15,110 bases of DNA from contig JAJZEJ010000668.1 of the NCBI GenBank assembly GCA_021828635.1, positions 1 through 15,110 of the forward strand, read 5' to 3'. Under the pieces are notes generated by a model that was given only the letters and a program-made list of their open reading frames with translations, was not told the DNA's origin and made no database searches. Positions 7,294 through 15,004 of the stretch are shown piece by piece. How positions within the stretch are numbered: the stretch's first letter is position 1; every line of letters begins with the position of its first letter. The stretch is from Chloroflexota bacterium (GTDB lineage Bacteria > Chloroflexota > Ktedonobacteria > Ktedonobacterales > Ktedonobacteraceae). A program made the translations under genes and the position numbers.

Positions 7294-8667
7294 ATGTCTT
7301 TTTTACGCTTTGGGCGTGTGTGTGTGCGCAGGCTACATGAGGCTTGGCATACCAATCGCTATGCCTGCTTTGGAGCTATTCTGCTTATTTTGACAGGCGT
7401 GGTAGAAACTGTTTACTATCTGAACTATCCTACACCGGAGATTAATGCGGATACACCGGCGTATTTGAATGTCGTAGCACATATTCTGGTGCATCCTTCT
7501 ATGTTGGTTGACTTGTGGCGACTTCCAGGTTATCCACTTTTTGTGATACTGGTCTATCTTCTCGCGGGGCGTGGCAACCTTGTGGCAGTCGAAATAGTGC
7601 AGGCCGTTTTCTTCGCGCTGGCAACGCTAGAATGTTACGCTATTGCTCTTCTATTGTGGAAACGCACCTGGCTGGCCTTTGTTGTTGGTCTCTTGATTGG
7701 TCCCAATGTGATATTGATCGCGTATGTCAAGCCAATTATGACCGAGGGCATGGCGCTGTGGGAGATAACGACGCTGGTGTTGCTGTTGCTCTGGTTTATG
7801 CGTACTATGAAGTCTCGTGCCTTCTGGTGCATGGTAGTTTGCCTGATCCTTTTATTGTTCACACGCCCAGAATGGATCTATATGCCAATAATGCTTTTCG
7901 CATACTTGCTGTTGGTTGTGTGGCAAAAGGGCAATCTGCGTCAATGGTGGCGACGTTTGTTGCTGGCATTTGCGTTGGTTTACGCGCTCGTGTTGGCTTA
8001 CGTAGGCATGAATGGTCTGACGAATGGATACTTTGGCTTGACGGGTGTGGTGAATTTCAACCTGATGGGCAAAGTGTTACAGTACAATATGCAAAACGAA
8101 GCTCCTGCACAAGATGCGGCGGTGGTTCATCAGCTCGATAGTGTAGTTGCGCGTCTGGGTACTGATCCGTATCGCATCTTGCCGTATGTTCCGGCGCTGA
8201 AACACAATAACTATCAATCAGCGGGACAGTTCGCGGAGAATATTATTCTGCATCATCCGGTCGAGTTTGTCGTAAAATCGGTGCCGCTCTGCTTTGTTTC
8301 GTTGACAACCTACTATGATGCCTCAACGGCTGGCCCGATCAAAGCGATGTTCACTCCGCTTCTATGGCTGAAAGCTGTGTACAGATGGCTCTATGGCTGG
8401 AACATCCTGTTTCCGCTTTGTGCGTTAGCCTGGTTGCTGCTACTTTGCTGGACGCGCACGCGCAAAGCGCCGATAGTTCTGGAGATGAATCTACTGGTCT
8501 TGCTGGCCCTTTACGGTGTCGTGATTACGACTTTCGGCGGCTACCGGCTGGACGATTATATGCGTTTTCATATAGTCTTTGATCCATTCCTCACATTGCT
8601 TCTCTGTGGTAGCCTGTTTATGGCAATCTATCTTGGTGTGGAGTGGCTACGTGGGCGAGCGCGATAA
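7294..8667 (+). CDS. GT-C-fold membrane glycosyltransferase-like protein
   Basis: A 457-residue polytopic membrane protein with about eleven hydrophobic segments (for example 26-43, 97-121, 127-145, 157-171, 194-210, 222-240, 368-386, 399-413, 428-450). After the first helix comes PEINADTPAYLNVV (48-61), an acidic first-loop motif; RLPGYPLF (76-83), MTEG with E151, and TRPEW (190-194) follow. This is the layout of polyprenyl-phosphate-sugar-dependent GT-C enzymes (PMT/ArnT-like, GT39/GT83), which work at the outer membrane face. D53 is a likely catalytic base by analogy. The longest extramembrane stretch (about 241-322) contains YRILPYVP. Specificity is unknown. The ATG start lacks a strong ribosome-binding site. 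Its TAA stop lies inside a short repeat-like stretch. The lipoprotein gene begins 97 bases downstream on the same strand and may be co-transcribed. Confidence 0.75.
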   Translation: MSFLRFGRVCVRRLHEAWHTNRYACFGAILLILTGVVETVYYLNYPTPEINADTPAYLNVVAHILVHPSMLVDLWRLPGYPLFVILVYLLAGRGNLVAVEIVQAVFFALATLECYAIALLLWKRTWLAFVVGLLIGPNVILIAYVKPIMTEGMALWEITTLVLLLLWFMRTMKSRAFWCMVVCLILLLFTRPEWIYMPIMLFAYLLLVVWQKGNLRQWWRRLLLAFALVYALVLAYVGMNGLTNGYFGLTGVVNFNLMGKVLQYNMQNEAPAQDAAVVHQLDSVVARLGTDPYRILPYVPALKHNNYQSAGQFAENIILHHPVEFVVKSVPLCFVSLTTYYDASTAGPIKAMFTPLLWLKAVYRWLYGWNILFPLCALAWLLLLCWTRTRKAPIVLEMNLLVLLALYGVVITTFGGYRLDDYMRFHIVFDPFLTLLLCGSLFMAIYLGVEWLRGRAR

Positions 8668-8675
8668 ATCGGCCC
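8660..8675 (+). repeat. Fragment related to the CGCGATAAATTGGCC repeat
   Basis: GCGCGATAAATCGGCC differs by one base from the start of the 2903 repeat copy. It supplies the stop codon of the membrane-protein gene. The similarity is short, so chance cannot be excluded. The remaining gap to 8764 contains a small CCCC/GGGG stem and no gene. Confidence 0.35.
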
Positions 8676-8764
8676 CAACCCCAATGGGGAGGTGAAAATA
8701 GGATAGGTTACTTTCGTCAGTATTGCGATGGGTGTCGTTCGTTATTTATATCAGGGGGGTCTGT

Positions 8765-9874
8765 ATGATGGCACAGAAAAGATCAAGAATAACAAAAAAA
8801 TTGTATGGTTTCACACCGTTTGTGGCACTGTTGACGGCATTGCTCTTGTTGCTTGCTGCCTGTGGTAGTACGAATATTGCGACTACCTCGCCTGGTTCAG
8901 TCTCAGTGCCGTCGTCAACGGCGACGCCCGATGCGGCGGCGACACTGACGATTTACGCAACGCTCACGCAGAGTGAGGGGCAGAAACTAGCACAAGCGTT
9001 TGAGAGTTATGCTTCCGGTATTACCGTCAATGTTGTTACTGGTGGCACGGGTACGCTCTTGCAACGTATCGCGGCTGAGCGGCAGATTGGTGGCGTCAAA
9101 GCTGATGTGATAATGCTCTCTGATCCCTCTTCTATGGACTTTCTGGCGCAGCAGAAAATCCTATCGACCTATAAGCCCGCTAATGAGCCGCTCCTGGCAC
9201 CGGCGTTTGTGGGTACTGATTGGGCTGGTGCATTCAGCATCAATGATGTGATTGTCTACCATAAAGGTATGACGTTGCCGGTGCCGCAACAGTGGAAAGA
9301 CTTGACATCGAGTGCGTATCGTGGGCAGGTAGAATTTAGCAATCCTTCCTCCTCGGATGCGGCATTGGCACTGGTTGGCTATCTCTTACAGAAGAGCGGC
9401 TTGCCCTACTTTAGTGCATTACAGAAGAATGGCGCGGTAGATTTAACGTCTGGGACGCAGGTTGTTAATGATGTGGCGACGGGTAAGGTGGCTGTTGGTA
9501 TCTCTTCTGATGAACTGGCACGCGACCTTATCGCTACAGGCGCGGCTCTCAAGATTGTGTGGCCGCGTGATGGCGCGATTCCTGTGCCTGTACCGGTGAG
9601 TATTGTCGCGGGCCATGAAAGTTTGCTCTCTGAAAAATTTATCAACTGGCTCTTCAGCAACGCGGGTCAACAGACCGTTGCCGCGTTGGGCTATACGCCA
9701 GCACTCAGTGCATCGCAACAATTGGCAATTACTCCTACCACGACGGCCACAACGACCGCAACTCCTACAGTCACTACCACGACGATTGACAAACTGGCAA
9801 ACTTGAACATTAATCAAATTTTGTCGCAACGCAGCGCCATTTTGGCTCAGTTCCGTGCGATTTTCCCGTCATAA
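8765..9874 (+). CDS. Solute-binding lipoprotein, ABC transporter family 1 (Fe3+-binding-like)
   Basis: A 369-residue extracellular binding protein. The N-terminus has basic residues, a hydrophobic stretch (19-30) and a lipobox ending LAAC, with C33 as predicted lipid anchor. A Ser/Thr/Pro-rich linker (about 38-58) precedes the periplasmic-binding fold starting at LTIYATLTQSEGQKLAQAFE (61-80). Further family-like blocks are VNVVTGGTGTLLQRIAAE (88-105), ADVIMLSDPSSM (113-124) and RGQVEFSNPSSSDAA (186-200). This pattern recalls the Fe3+/thiamine/2-aminoethylphosphonate binding cluster. No permease or ATPase gene is adjacent, so the ligand is open. Unusual: a Thr-rich segment (324-340) and a 29-residue tail follow the fold. 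The start is ATG 8765 or ATG 8768, served by AGGGGGG at 8753-8759; the track-longest upstream start at 8723 lacks such a site. The last 28 bases overlap the convergent sigma-factor gene. Confidence 0.85.
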   Translation: MMAQKRSRITKKLYGFTPFVALLTALLLLLAACGSTNIATTSPGSVSVPSSTATPDAAATLTIYATLTQSEGQKLAQAFESYASGITVNVVTGGTGTLLQRIAAERQIGGVKADVIMLSDPSSMDFLAQQKILSTYKPANEPLLAPAFVGTDWAGAFSINDVIVYHKGMTLPVPQQWKDLTSSAYRGQVEFSNPSSSDAALALVGYLLQKSGLPYFSALQKNGAVDLTSGTQVVNDVATGKVAVGISSDELARDLIATGAALKIVWPRDGAIPVPVPVSIVAGHESLLSEKFINWLFSNAGQQTVAALGYTPALSASQQLAITPTTTATTTATPTVTTTTIDKLANLNINQILSQRSAILAQFRAIFPS

Positions 9875-10581
9875 GTGGAGTAGTTTTCGTGGCCTAAGCG
9901 CCAACGTAGTGTATCGCCATTGCGGCGCAGACGTTCCAGGCCGTTGCGTGTGAGGCGATAAATTTCTTGTTCATCGGCAAATTCGCCGGGACAACGCTGA
10001 ATGATCTCGCGTGGCTTGAGTCCACAATGGTAGAGCAGGTAGATAACGCGCCGTTCGCGTGGATTGGCCAGGATGCTGGCAATGATAGGCCACCAGTCGT
10101 CCTGATTATAGCTGTCCTCGGCCTGAAACAGGCTACTATCTGCTTGCCCGTTTTCGGGAATGGGTTCCTCTTTAGAACGGGAGTAGGTGCGCAGTGTGTC
10201 CAGAATGGAGCTGTTCAGGCAAAGATGCAGGGCTTTAAGCACCGCGGCCAGCGAGCTAAATTCCAATTTTTGCTGTTTGCTAGACCATTGCCAGAAGCGT
10301 TTGAAAGTGTCGTCAACGTAATTTTTTTCGGTTTCATAGCGTAATGCAGCTTCCCGATAGGGATGACGACGGAACCAGAGGCAGACGCTTTCATAAAATT
10401 GCGTGTAGAGGATATTCCAGGCTTCGCGGTTGCGCTGAACGACCGCGCGTCGAAAGATTTCCAGACAATAATGGTCATCATTGGCCTCATGGCGGCGGTA
10501 TTTGCACACCTCTAGAGCGCAGCGGTCCGCCAATGCCGCCAGGCTCATGTCACAGAGTGGCGTATCCAGCATGGTATTCAT
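9847..10581 (-). CDS. Sigma-70-family-like RNA polymerase sigma factor, divergent
   Basis: A 244-residue protein with a sigma-like architecture. Residues about 40-105 resemble region 2, with AWNILYTQFYESVCLWF (54-70) and YVDDTFKRFWQW (88-99). Residues about 165-222 resemble region 4: NPRERRVIYLLYHCGLKPRE (173-192), then a helix-turn-helix-like stretch with QEIYRLTRNGLERLRR (205-220). Between them is a linker. The region 2 signature is weak, so it may be a divergent ECF-type factor or a sigma-like regulator. No anti-sigma factor lies beside it. ATG at 10581 has a GGAGAG site five bases upstream (10584-10590). Its 3' end overlaps the lipoprotein gene by 28 bases on the opposite strand. It is divergent from the universal stress protein gene across 149 bases. 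Confidence 0.7.
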   Translation of the reverse strand: MNTMLDTPLCDMSLAALADRCALEVCKYRRHEANDDHYCLEIFRRAVVQRNREAWNILYTQFYESVCLWFRRHPYREAALRYETEKNYVDDTFKRFWQWSSKQQKLEFSSLAAVLKALHLCLNSSILDTLRTYSRSKEEPIPENGQADSSLFQAEDSYNQDDWWPIIASILANPRERRVIYLLYHCGLKPREIIQRCPGEFADEQEIYRLTRNGLERLRRNGDTLRWRLGHENYSTYDGKIARN

Positions 10582-10620
10582 TGCTCTCCTGCCTTTCGCT
10601 TGCCTCTTCTGCAGAAAACA

Positions 10621-10648
10621 GATATACTATGTATCGGTACCGATTCAA
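10621..10648 (-). promoter_or_regulatory. Promoter with internal 12-base palindrome, sigma-factor/Usp divergent region
   Basis: On the minus strand TTGAAT (10648-10643) and TATATC (10626-10621) are spaced by 16 bases. The perfect palindrome ATCGGTACCGAT (10633-10644) fills the spacer and touches the -35, a classic repressor-site position. On the plus strand a possible -10 for the stress gene, TACAAT, lies at 10672-10677 without a clear -35. Confidence 0.45.
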
Positions 10649-10730
10649 AGATAGCCCATTCGCTTGCATCGTACAATGTTCCATCTAACCAGCGCAGTGT
10701 GAGGAGAAACACAAAAGGACTGGGAGGCGT

Positions 10731-11462
10731 ATGGATAGGCGTATCTTGTTGGGTGTCGATGCCGACCTCACTCCCATAACACAACAGGCTCTCCGTGCGG
10801 TTGGCGCACTCTTCGCACAGACCGTACCATCGGTGTCCCTGATTGTACTAACTGTGGTCCCTGCGTTGCAGACGATGACCACTAATCCAGGTATGTACGT
10901 TGGACAGATACTCCCTCTGGCTATGACATCGGAGCAGCGCCAGCAGGCAGAGGAACTGCTAAGCAAAGCGTGCGCATTACTAGAAATGCAAGGCATAGAG
11001 ACCGAACATGTGCAGCGCGTTATTCGCCTGGGCATACCACTGGAAGAGCTTGTCAAGGTCGCGCGAGAATTTCATGTTGATCTGATTGTTGTTGGCAGTC
11101 GCGGCAATACTTTTCGAGATAAGTTGCGCCGTTTTTTGTTCGGTAGTATCTCGCGTAGTCTGCTTACCGCCGCTCCTTGTCCCGTAATGATTGTCACACC
11201 ACCGCCCGCGCCACGTCCAGCCCGTCCTGCTGATATGGTCAAATGGTATGAGCGAGCTGTTATGAATTACTTGCAGGAGCATCCCGGCTCACTGACCGTC
11301 TTTTCATCTCAGCAGGTTGCGCAACAATTCATTCCACCGGGTGTCCAGCGACCGGAACGCCGCGAGGTTGCGGCGGCGGCTCTGGCTCTGGAGCATCTCG
11401 CCAGTAGTGGCATCCTCTATCGGCGTGACATCAAAGGAGAATTGTTGTACGTCAATGATTAA
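10731..11462 (+). CDS. Universal stress protein fused to a winged-helix-like C-terminal domain
   Basis: A 243-residue protein. Residues 1-157 form a Usp domain: RRILLGVDADLTPITQQALR (3-22), VSLIVLTVV (35-43), and the nucleotide-binding signature VGSRGNTFRDKLRRFLFGSIS (121-141), ending PCPVMIV (149-155). The spacing between the second and third signature glycines is 12, longer than the usual 9-10. After a Pro-rich linker (157-168), residues 170-243 read as a winged helix-turn-helix: helix YERAVMNYLQEH, helix SSQQVAQQF, helix VAAAALALEHLASSGILYRR, then hairpin KGELLYV. Fusion of a Usp to a DNA-binding-like domain is inference but suggests a ligand-responsive regulator. ATG 10731 has GGGAGG four bases upstream. 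It is divergent from the sigma-factor gene. A long hairpin follows its stop codon by 15 bases. Confidence 0.88.
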   Translation: MDRRILLGVDADLTPITQQALRAVGALFAQTVPSVSLIVLTVVPALQTMTTNPGMYVGQILPLAMTSEQRQQAEELLSKACALLEMQGIETEHVQRVIRLGIPLEELVKVAREFHVDLIVVGSRGNTFRDKLRRFLFGSISRSLLTAAPCPVMIVTPPPAPRPARPADMVKWYERAVMNYLQEHPGSLTVFSSQQVAQQFIPPGVQRPERREVAAAALALEHLASSGILYRRDIKGELLYVND

Positions 11463-11477
11463 GTGCATGGCCCTGGC

Positions 11478-11561
11478 ATGGCACCCACAAGGGGTGTCAC
11501 TACATATACTATGTGTGAATGTGCGAAATGCACATGTAGTGACACCTCTTGTGGGTGCCAT
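11478..11561. repeat. Long inverted repeat between convergent genes
   Basis: Arms 11478-11505 and 11534-11561 are 28 bases each and complementary except at one position; they begin ATGGCACCCACAAGG. The 28-base centre holds a smaller stem, TGTGC and GCACA around GAAAT. The element fills most of the 119-base gap between the convergent stress-protein and DUF255 genes and could stop transcription from both sides, though no U-run follows. Module copy at 6068. Confidence 0.85.
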
Positions 11562-11581
11562 AGGCTAATAAGGTTATATTG

Positions 11582-13732
11582 CTATAAAAGTTTTTCCAGT
11601 TCATCAGGCATATTGACGGGCGCGAGACAGGCAAAGTGCTGGCAGACGTAGGCGCTGGCTTTCCCGTCTTTGAGAGGACGATGCGCCAACAGTGGTATTG
11701 CTTGCATAGCGGCGCTATCAGTGGGCGCGGCACAAGCTAGGACGCTAGCAGGCAGGTAGCGATTGTTGACAACCTCTAGCAGGGCGTGTGTATCGGCTTC
11801 GCGGGGTTGCCCGATGATAGCAATCTCTTTGCCAGGAGAGAGCGCGAAGTCCAGCGCAGCCAGGGCGTGTCCGAAAGCCTGTGGATGCTGTACCATGATC
11901 TCGGCCAAAGGTTGCAGGTAGTCATCGGCACGCTGACGGTAGGTATCATCCCCCGTGAAGGCGGCGAGGCGTAATAGCACATCAGAGGCCACGCTATTGC
12001 CAGCTGGAATGGCGTTATCCATAATGTCTTTGGGACGGCTGATGAGTTGTTCGTGATCGGTACCTGTGTCGAAAAAGCCGCCGTTCTGCTGATCGGCGAA
12101 GAGTGCGATGGCGCTATCCATCAAGCTGCGTGCCTCATTGAACCAGCGCACGTCGAAACTGGCCTCGTAAAGTGCCAGCAGACCATCGGCCAGAAAGGCA
12201 TAGTCTTCCAGGTAGCCATTGAGACGCGCACGCCCATCCTTGTAGGTGCGCAGCAGACGCCCCTGCTGACGCAAGTTGTTGAGCAGGAAATTCGCGTTGT
12301 TGATGGCAACCTGCAAGTAGTCTGGCCGCGTGAGGTAGCGTGCGGCTTCAGCGAAACTGCGTAGCGTTAGGCCGTTCCACGAGGTCAGTATCTTCTCGTC
12401 ACGTGCTGGTTTGACACGCTGTTCGCGTCGCTTGAACAGGATGTCGCGGTCACGAGCTAGAATGGTTTGTAGCTCTGGCAGACTGATCTTCGCCTCATCG
12501 GCCACCTGTTGTGCATTATAGTCGATGTGCAGGATATTTTTGCCCTCGAAATTGCCATGTTGCGTGACATCATAATAGTGCATGAAGACCGTCGCGTCAC
12601 CGGTTGGTAGCGCCTGCTGAACCTCGGCCTGTGTCCACAGAAAGAATTTGCCCTCTTCACCTTCGCTATCGGCATCCTGCGTCGAGTAGAAACCACCCTC
12701 CGGCGCGGTCATCTCGCGGATCACGTAGTTCAGCGTCTCTTCGACAATGCGCCGATAGAGTGGTTGCCCAGTGACGAGGTAGGTATGCAGGTAGAGCCGA
12801 CTGAGCAAGGCGTTATCGTACAGCATCTTCTCGAAATGTGGGACCATCCATTCGGCATCGACGGAGTAGCGATGGAAGCCGCCGCCCAACTGGTCGTAGA
12901 TGCCGCCGTTCGCCATGTATCTTAACGTCTTTTCGATAATTGTCAGTTCGCTATGTTGCTGCTTAGGGCTAGCCTCAGCGATTTCATGGCGCTGACGATG
13001 CAGGTGAATACGTAGCAGCAATTCCAGTGACATGGTGTTGGGGAACTTTGGTGCATGACCGAAACCGCCATGCTTGTCGTCGAAGTCGGCAGCTAGACGT
13101 GCGCTGGCACTATTAAGCATGTCTAGTGGTTGCCCACCTGTAGTCGCCGTTGTGCCGCTATGTTGGCGTAGTGGCGCGTCGCTGCGTTGCTGCAAGAAAT
13201 CAGCAATGTTATTGGCTTGCTCCTCGATCTCCTGGCGATGCTGCGTGTAGGCATTGGTGATGCTGAGCAGCACACGCGGGAAGCCAGGCATGGTTTCGCG
13301 TCCGTAGCGGCGATCATTGGGCGGGAAGTAGGTGCCACCATAAAAAGGGCGACCATCGGGCGTCATGAAGACGGTCATGGGCCAACCGCCCTGTTGCGTC
13401 AGTGCCTGCACGGCCTGCATATAGATACCATCGATGTCCGGGCGTTCCTCGCGGTCCACCTTGATCGAGACAAAATGCTCGTTCATGAGTTTAGCGATAT
13501 CTTCATTCTCGAAGGACTCGCGCTCCATGACGTGGCACCAGTGGCAGGCGGAGTAGCCGACACTGAGCATAATAGGTTTATCTTCGGCCTGGGCTTTTTT
13601 GAAGGCATCCTCACTCCAGGGATACCAGTCTACCGGATTATGAGCATGTTGTAAGAGGTATGGACTCGTCTCGTGAATGAGGCGATTAGTATGTTTATGT
13701 TGCGTGAATTGTTTTTGCGTTGATTCTGACAT
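11582..13732 (-). CDS. Thioredoxin-fold DUF255 protein (YyaL / spermatogenesis-associated protein 20 family)
   Basis: A 716-residue two-domain protein, normal length for the family. The N-terminal thioredoxin-like domain shows [17 protein letters not shown] (23-39), the active-site CHWC (63-66) in [24 protein letters not shown] (92-101) and [19 protein letters not shown] (115-133). The rest is an alpha/alpha-barrel like six-hairpin glycosidases or epimerases, with [15 protein letters not shown] (276-290), [12 protein letters not shown] (299-310), a [15 protein letters not shown] block and [11 protein letters not shown]. The family is widespread and its reaction is still unsettled. No signal peptide, so cytosolic. 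I chose ATG 13732 because GAGGAG (13746-13741) is eight bases upstream; the longer frame from 13774 has no such site. A -10-like TACAAT (13778-13773) lies upstream. The Fic gene ends 90 bases upstream on the same strand, so read-through is possible. Confidence 0.95.
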   Translation of the reverse strand: MSESTQKQFTQHKHTNRLIHETSPYLLQHAHNPVDWYPWSEDAFKKAQAEDKPIMLSVGYSACHWCHVMERESFENEDIAKLMNEHFVSIKVDREERPDIDGIYMQAVQALTQQGGWPMTVFMTPDGRPFYGGTYFPPNDRRYGRETMPGFPRVLLSITNAYTQHRQEIEEQANNIADFLQQRSDAPLRQHSGTTATTGGQPLDMLNSASARLAADFDDKHGGFGHAPKFPNTMSLELLLRIHLHRQRHEIAEASPKQQHSELTIIEKTLRYMANGGIYDQLGGGFHRYSVDAEWMVPHFEKMLYDNALLSRLYLHTYLVTGQPLYRRIVEETLNYVIREMTAPEGGFYSTQDADSEGEEGKFFLWTQAEVQQALPTGDATVFMHYYDVTQHGNFEGKNILHIDYNAQQVADEAKISLPELQTILARDRDILFKRREQRVKPARDEKILTSWNGLTLRSFAEAARYLTRPDYLQVAINNANFLLNNLRQQGRLLRTYKDGRARLNGYLEDYAFLADGLLALYEASFDVRWFNEARSLMDSAIALFADQQNGGFFDTGTDHEQLISRPKDIMDNAIPAGNSVASDVLLRLAAFTGDDTYRQRADDYLQPLAEIMVQHPQAFGHALAALDFALSPGKEIAIIGQPREADTHALLEVVNNRYLPASVLACAAPTDSAAMQAIPLLAHRPLKDGKASAYVCQHFACLAPVNMPDELEKLL

Positions 13733-13822
13733 AGTATGTTCTCCTCGCGTTATCCCACACCCGCATGATGGCATTGTACGACATAAACATACAGACTGAA
13801 AAACCCAGGTGTTTTGTATGTG

Positions 13823-14782
13823 TCATTGTTTTGTCCGTTGTGAGCGTCTTCCTCTCGGTTGCTCCTGCGCCTCACGCAAATATTGCTGAATGGCCTCGCG
13901 TGAGGCATACCAGAACGCACCTCTTTTCGTTGCTTCAATCTTGCCGAGGCGTGCCAATTGACCGAGGTAGTTATTATCCAATCCAAAAAGCTCCGCGAGT
14001 TCTTTTAATGGTAGCAGATGGGCTGTACTTGCTTCGCACGCTTCCAGATAGAGATCAAGGCTATGCTCGACAGCAACGCCAACGAGGTTGACCAGATCGG
14101 TGTACTCGTTGCGATGTGCCGCTTGCAAAGCTGTAATGTAGCGTGTACGCCATGCATTGAGGATCAGTGCCGGTGGGTAGCCTTCCTGCATGAGCATTAA
14201 ATTCATCAATAAGCGCCCCACACGCCCATTGCCGTCAATAAATGGGTGTACGGTCTCAAAATCGTGATGGGCAATGGCTGTGCGTGTGATAGCATCATAG
14301 CATAGCGCATCGTCGCTTTGCAGCCAGTCAACCCATTGCATCATATAGTAGGGTACATCGCGTGCGGGCGGCGGCGTGTGGTTTGAACCACGGATGTAGA
14401 CCTGAACGTGGCGTAGTTGTCCGGCCTCTTCTATAATCTTGTCCATGACGAGAGCGTGCAGTTTCAAGATGATTTCGAGCATAATGGGCGATGTAAGAAG
14501 TGTATTCAGGATATCGAATGCTTCGGCGTGATTGGTGGCTTCGAGATATTCACGCAATGGGTGTCCCTCAACGGTCATGCCATACTCAAGAACCATCTGT
14601 GTTTCAGCCAATGTCAGCGTATTGCCTTCGATAGCATTGCTGTTATACGTGAGTAGTACGCGGAAATCTCCATGTAGCCGTTGTACTGTAGCCGAAGGCA
14701 AGGGACGATAGGTATCAAGTTTTTGTTTTTTGTTAGCGATACGCCTTGCAAGTCGTACATCCATTCGAGGTTCTTCCACCAT
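13823..14782 (-). CDS. Fic-domain protein, probable AMP-transferase with N-terminal inhibitory helix and C-terminal HTH
   Basis: A 319-residue Fic protein. Fic enzymes move AMP from ATP to hydroxyl side chains of target proteins. The core motif is complete: HPFIDGNGRVGR (179-190), with catalytic H179 and the anion-binding GNGR. An inhibitory motif SNAIEGN (48-54) lies N-terminal, which makes it class II, self-inhibited, with E52 expected to block the ATP gamma-phosphate site. A flap-like stretch RGSNHTPPPARDVPYYM (131-147) precedes the core. Residues 257-305 (LPLKELAELFGLDNNYLGQLARLGKIEATKRGAFW and following) look like a helix-turn-helix/excisionase-type domain, common in Fic/DOC proteins. 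A basic tail ends the chain. ATG 14782 has AAAGGA eight bases upstream. No separate antitoxin is adjacent. The promoter region contains repeats and an inverted repeat, suggesting autoregulation (inference). Targets unknown. Confidence 0.95.
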   Translation of the reverse strand: MVEEPRMDVRLARRIANKKQKLDTYRPLPSATVQRLHGDFRVLLTYNSNAIEGNTLTLAETQMVLEYGMTVEGHPLREYLEATNHAEAFDILNTLLTSPIMLEIILKLHALVMDKIIEEAGQLRHVQVYIRGSNHTPPPARDVPYYMMQWVDWLQSDDALCYDAITRTAIAHHDFETVHPFIDGNGRVGRLLMNLMLMQEGYPPALILNAWRTRYITALQAAHRNEYTDLVNLVGVAVEHSLDLYLEACEASTAHLLPLKELAELFGLDNNYLGQLARLGKIEATKRGAFWYASREAIQQYLREAQEQPRGRRSQRTKQ

Positions 14783-14808
14783 AGTAATTGTCCTTTGCTT
14801 TCATGCCG

Positions 14809-14938
14809 AATTTCTTGATGAAACTGAAAATAATTCCTTGATGATTCCCAAAAAGAGAGTATCACAGAATGAATGATACCATAAAAAGCAACGTTTGTCA
14901 TATTTTTCGTGTATTTAGGGAGGAAGTAATTCCTTGAT
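14809..14938. promoter_or_regulatory. Repeated AATTCCTTGAT elements upstream of fic
   Basis: GAAAATAATTCCTTGAT (14826-14842) and GGAAGTAATTCCTTGAT (14922-14938) match at 15 of 17 positions, 96 bases apart. A partial third copy, AATTTCTTGAT, lies at 14809-14819. All have the same orientation. They flank the probable fic promoter and may be binding sites of a regulator, possibly the Fic protein's own HTH. Confidence 0.5.
14858..14879 (-). promoter_or_regulatory. Extended -10 within an inverted repeat, fic promoter candidate
   Basis: On the minus strand TGTGATACT (14866-14858) is an extended -10 that would start transcription near 14850, about 70 bases before the fic start codon. It overlaps a perfect inverted repeat, GTATCA and TGATAC with nine bases between (14859-14879). 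No convincing -35. Confidence 0.45.
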
Positions 14939-14960
14939 TGGCTTCTTAACATGATGGCGG

Positions 14961-14966
14961 TATAAT
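14961..14966 (+). promoter_or_regulatory. Perfect TATAAT, possible rightward promoter
   Basis: TATAAT at 14961-14966 with TTGGCT 18 bases upstream (14937-14942). A transcript would soon meet the palindrome at 15005 and no start codon with a ribosome site is seen before the right edge, so significance is doubtful. Confidence 0.25.
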
Positions 14967-15004
14967 TTGCCCCACTTTACGAAGATTAAGAATTGGAAAG
15001 AAAA

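Noticed and set aside
7290..7295. Perfect TATAAT on the plus strand
   Set aside because: It overlaps the ATG of the membrane-protein gene, so it could not serve that start, and no -35 is spaced correctly.
13733..13774. Fourteen-codon upstream extension of the DUF255 protein
   Set aside because: The GAGGAG site for the ATG at 13732 lies in this stretch, and family similarity begins after that ATG.
13795..13815. Possible terminator after fic (AAAAC and GTTTT around ACCTGG on the minus strand)
   Set aside because: Five A-T-rich pairs are too weak to support a terminator call.
14614..14952. Minus-strand 112-codon frame overlapping the fic start region
   Set aside because: It overlaps fic in another frame, includes the promoter repeats, and has no plausible ribosome site or domain.
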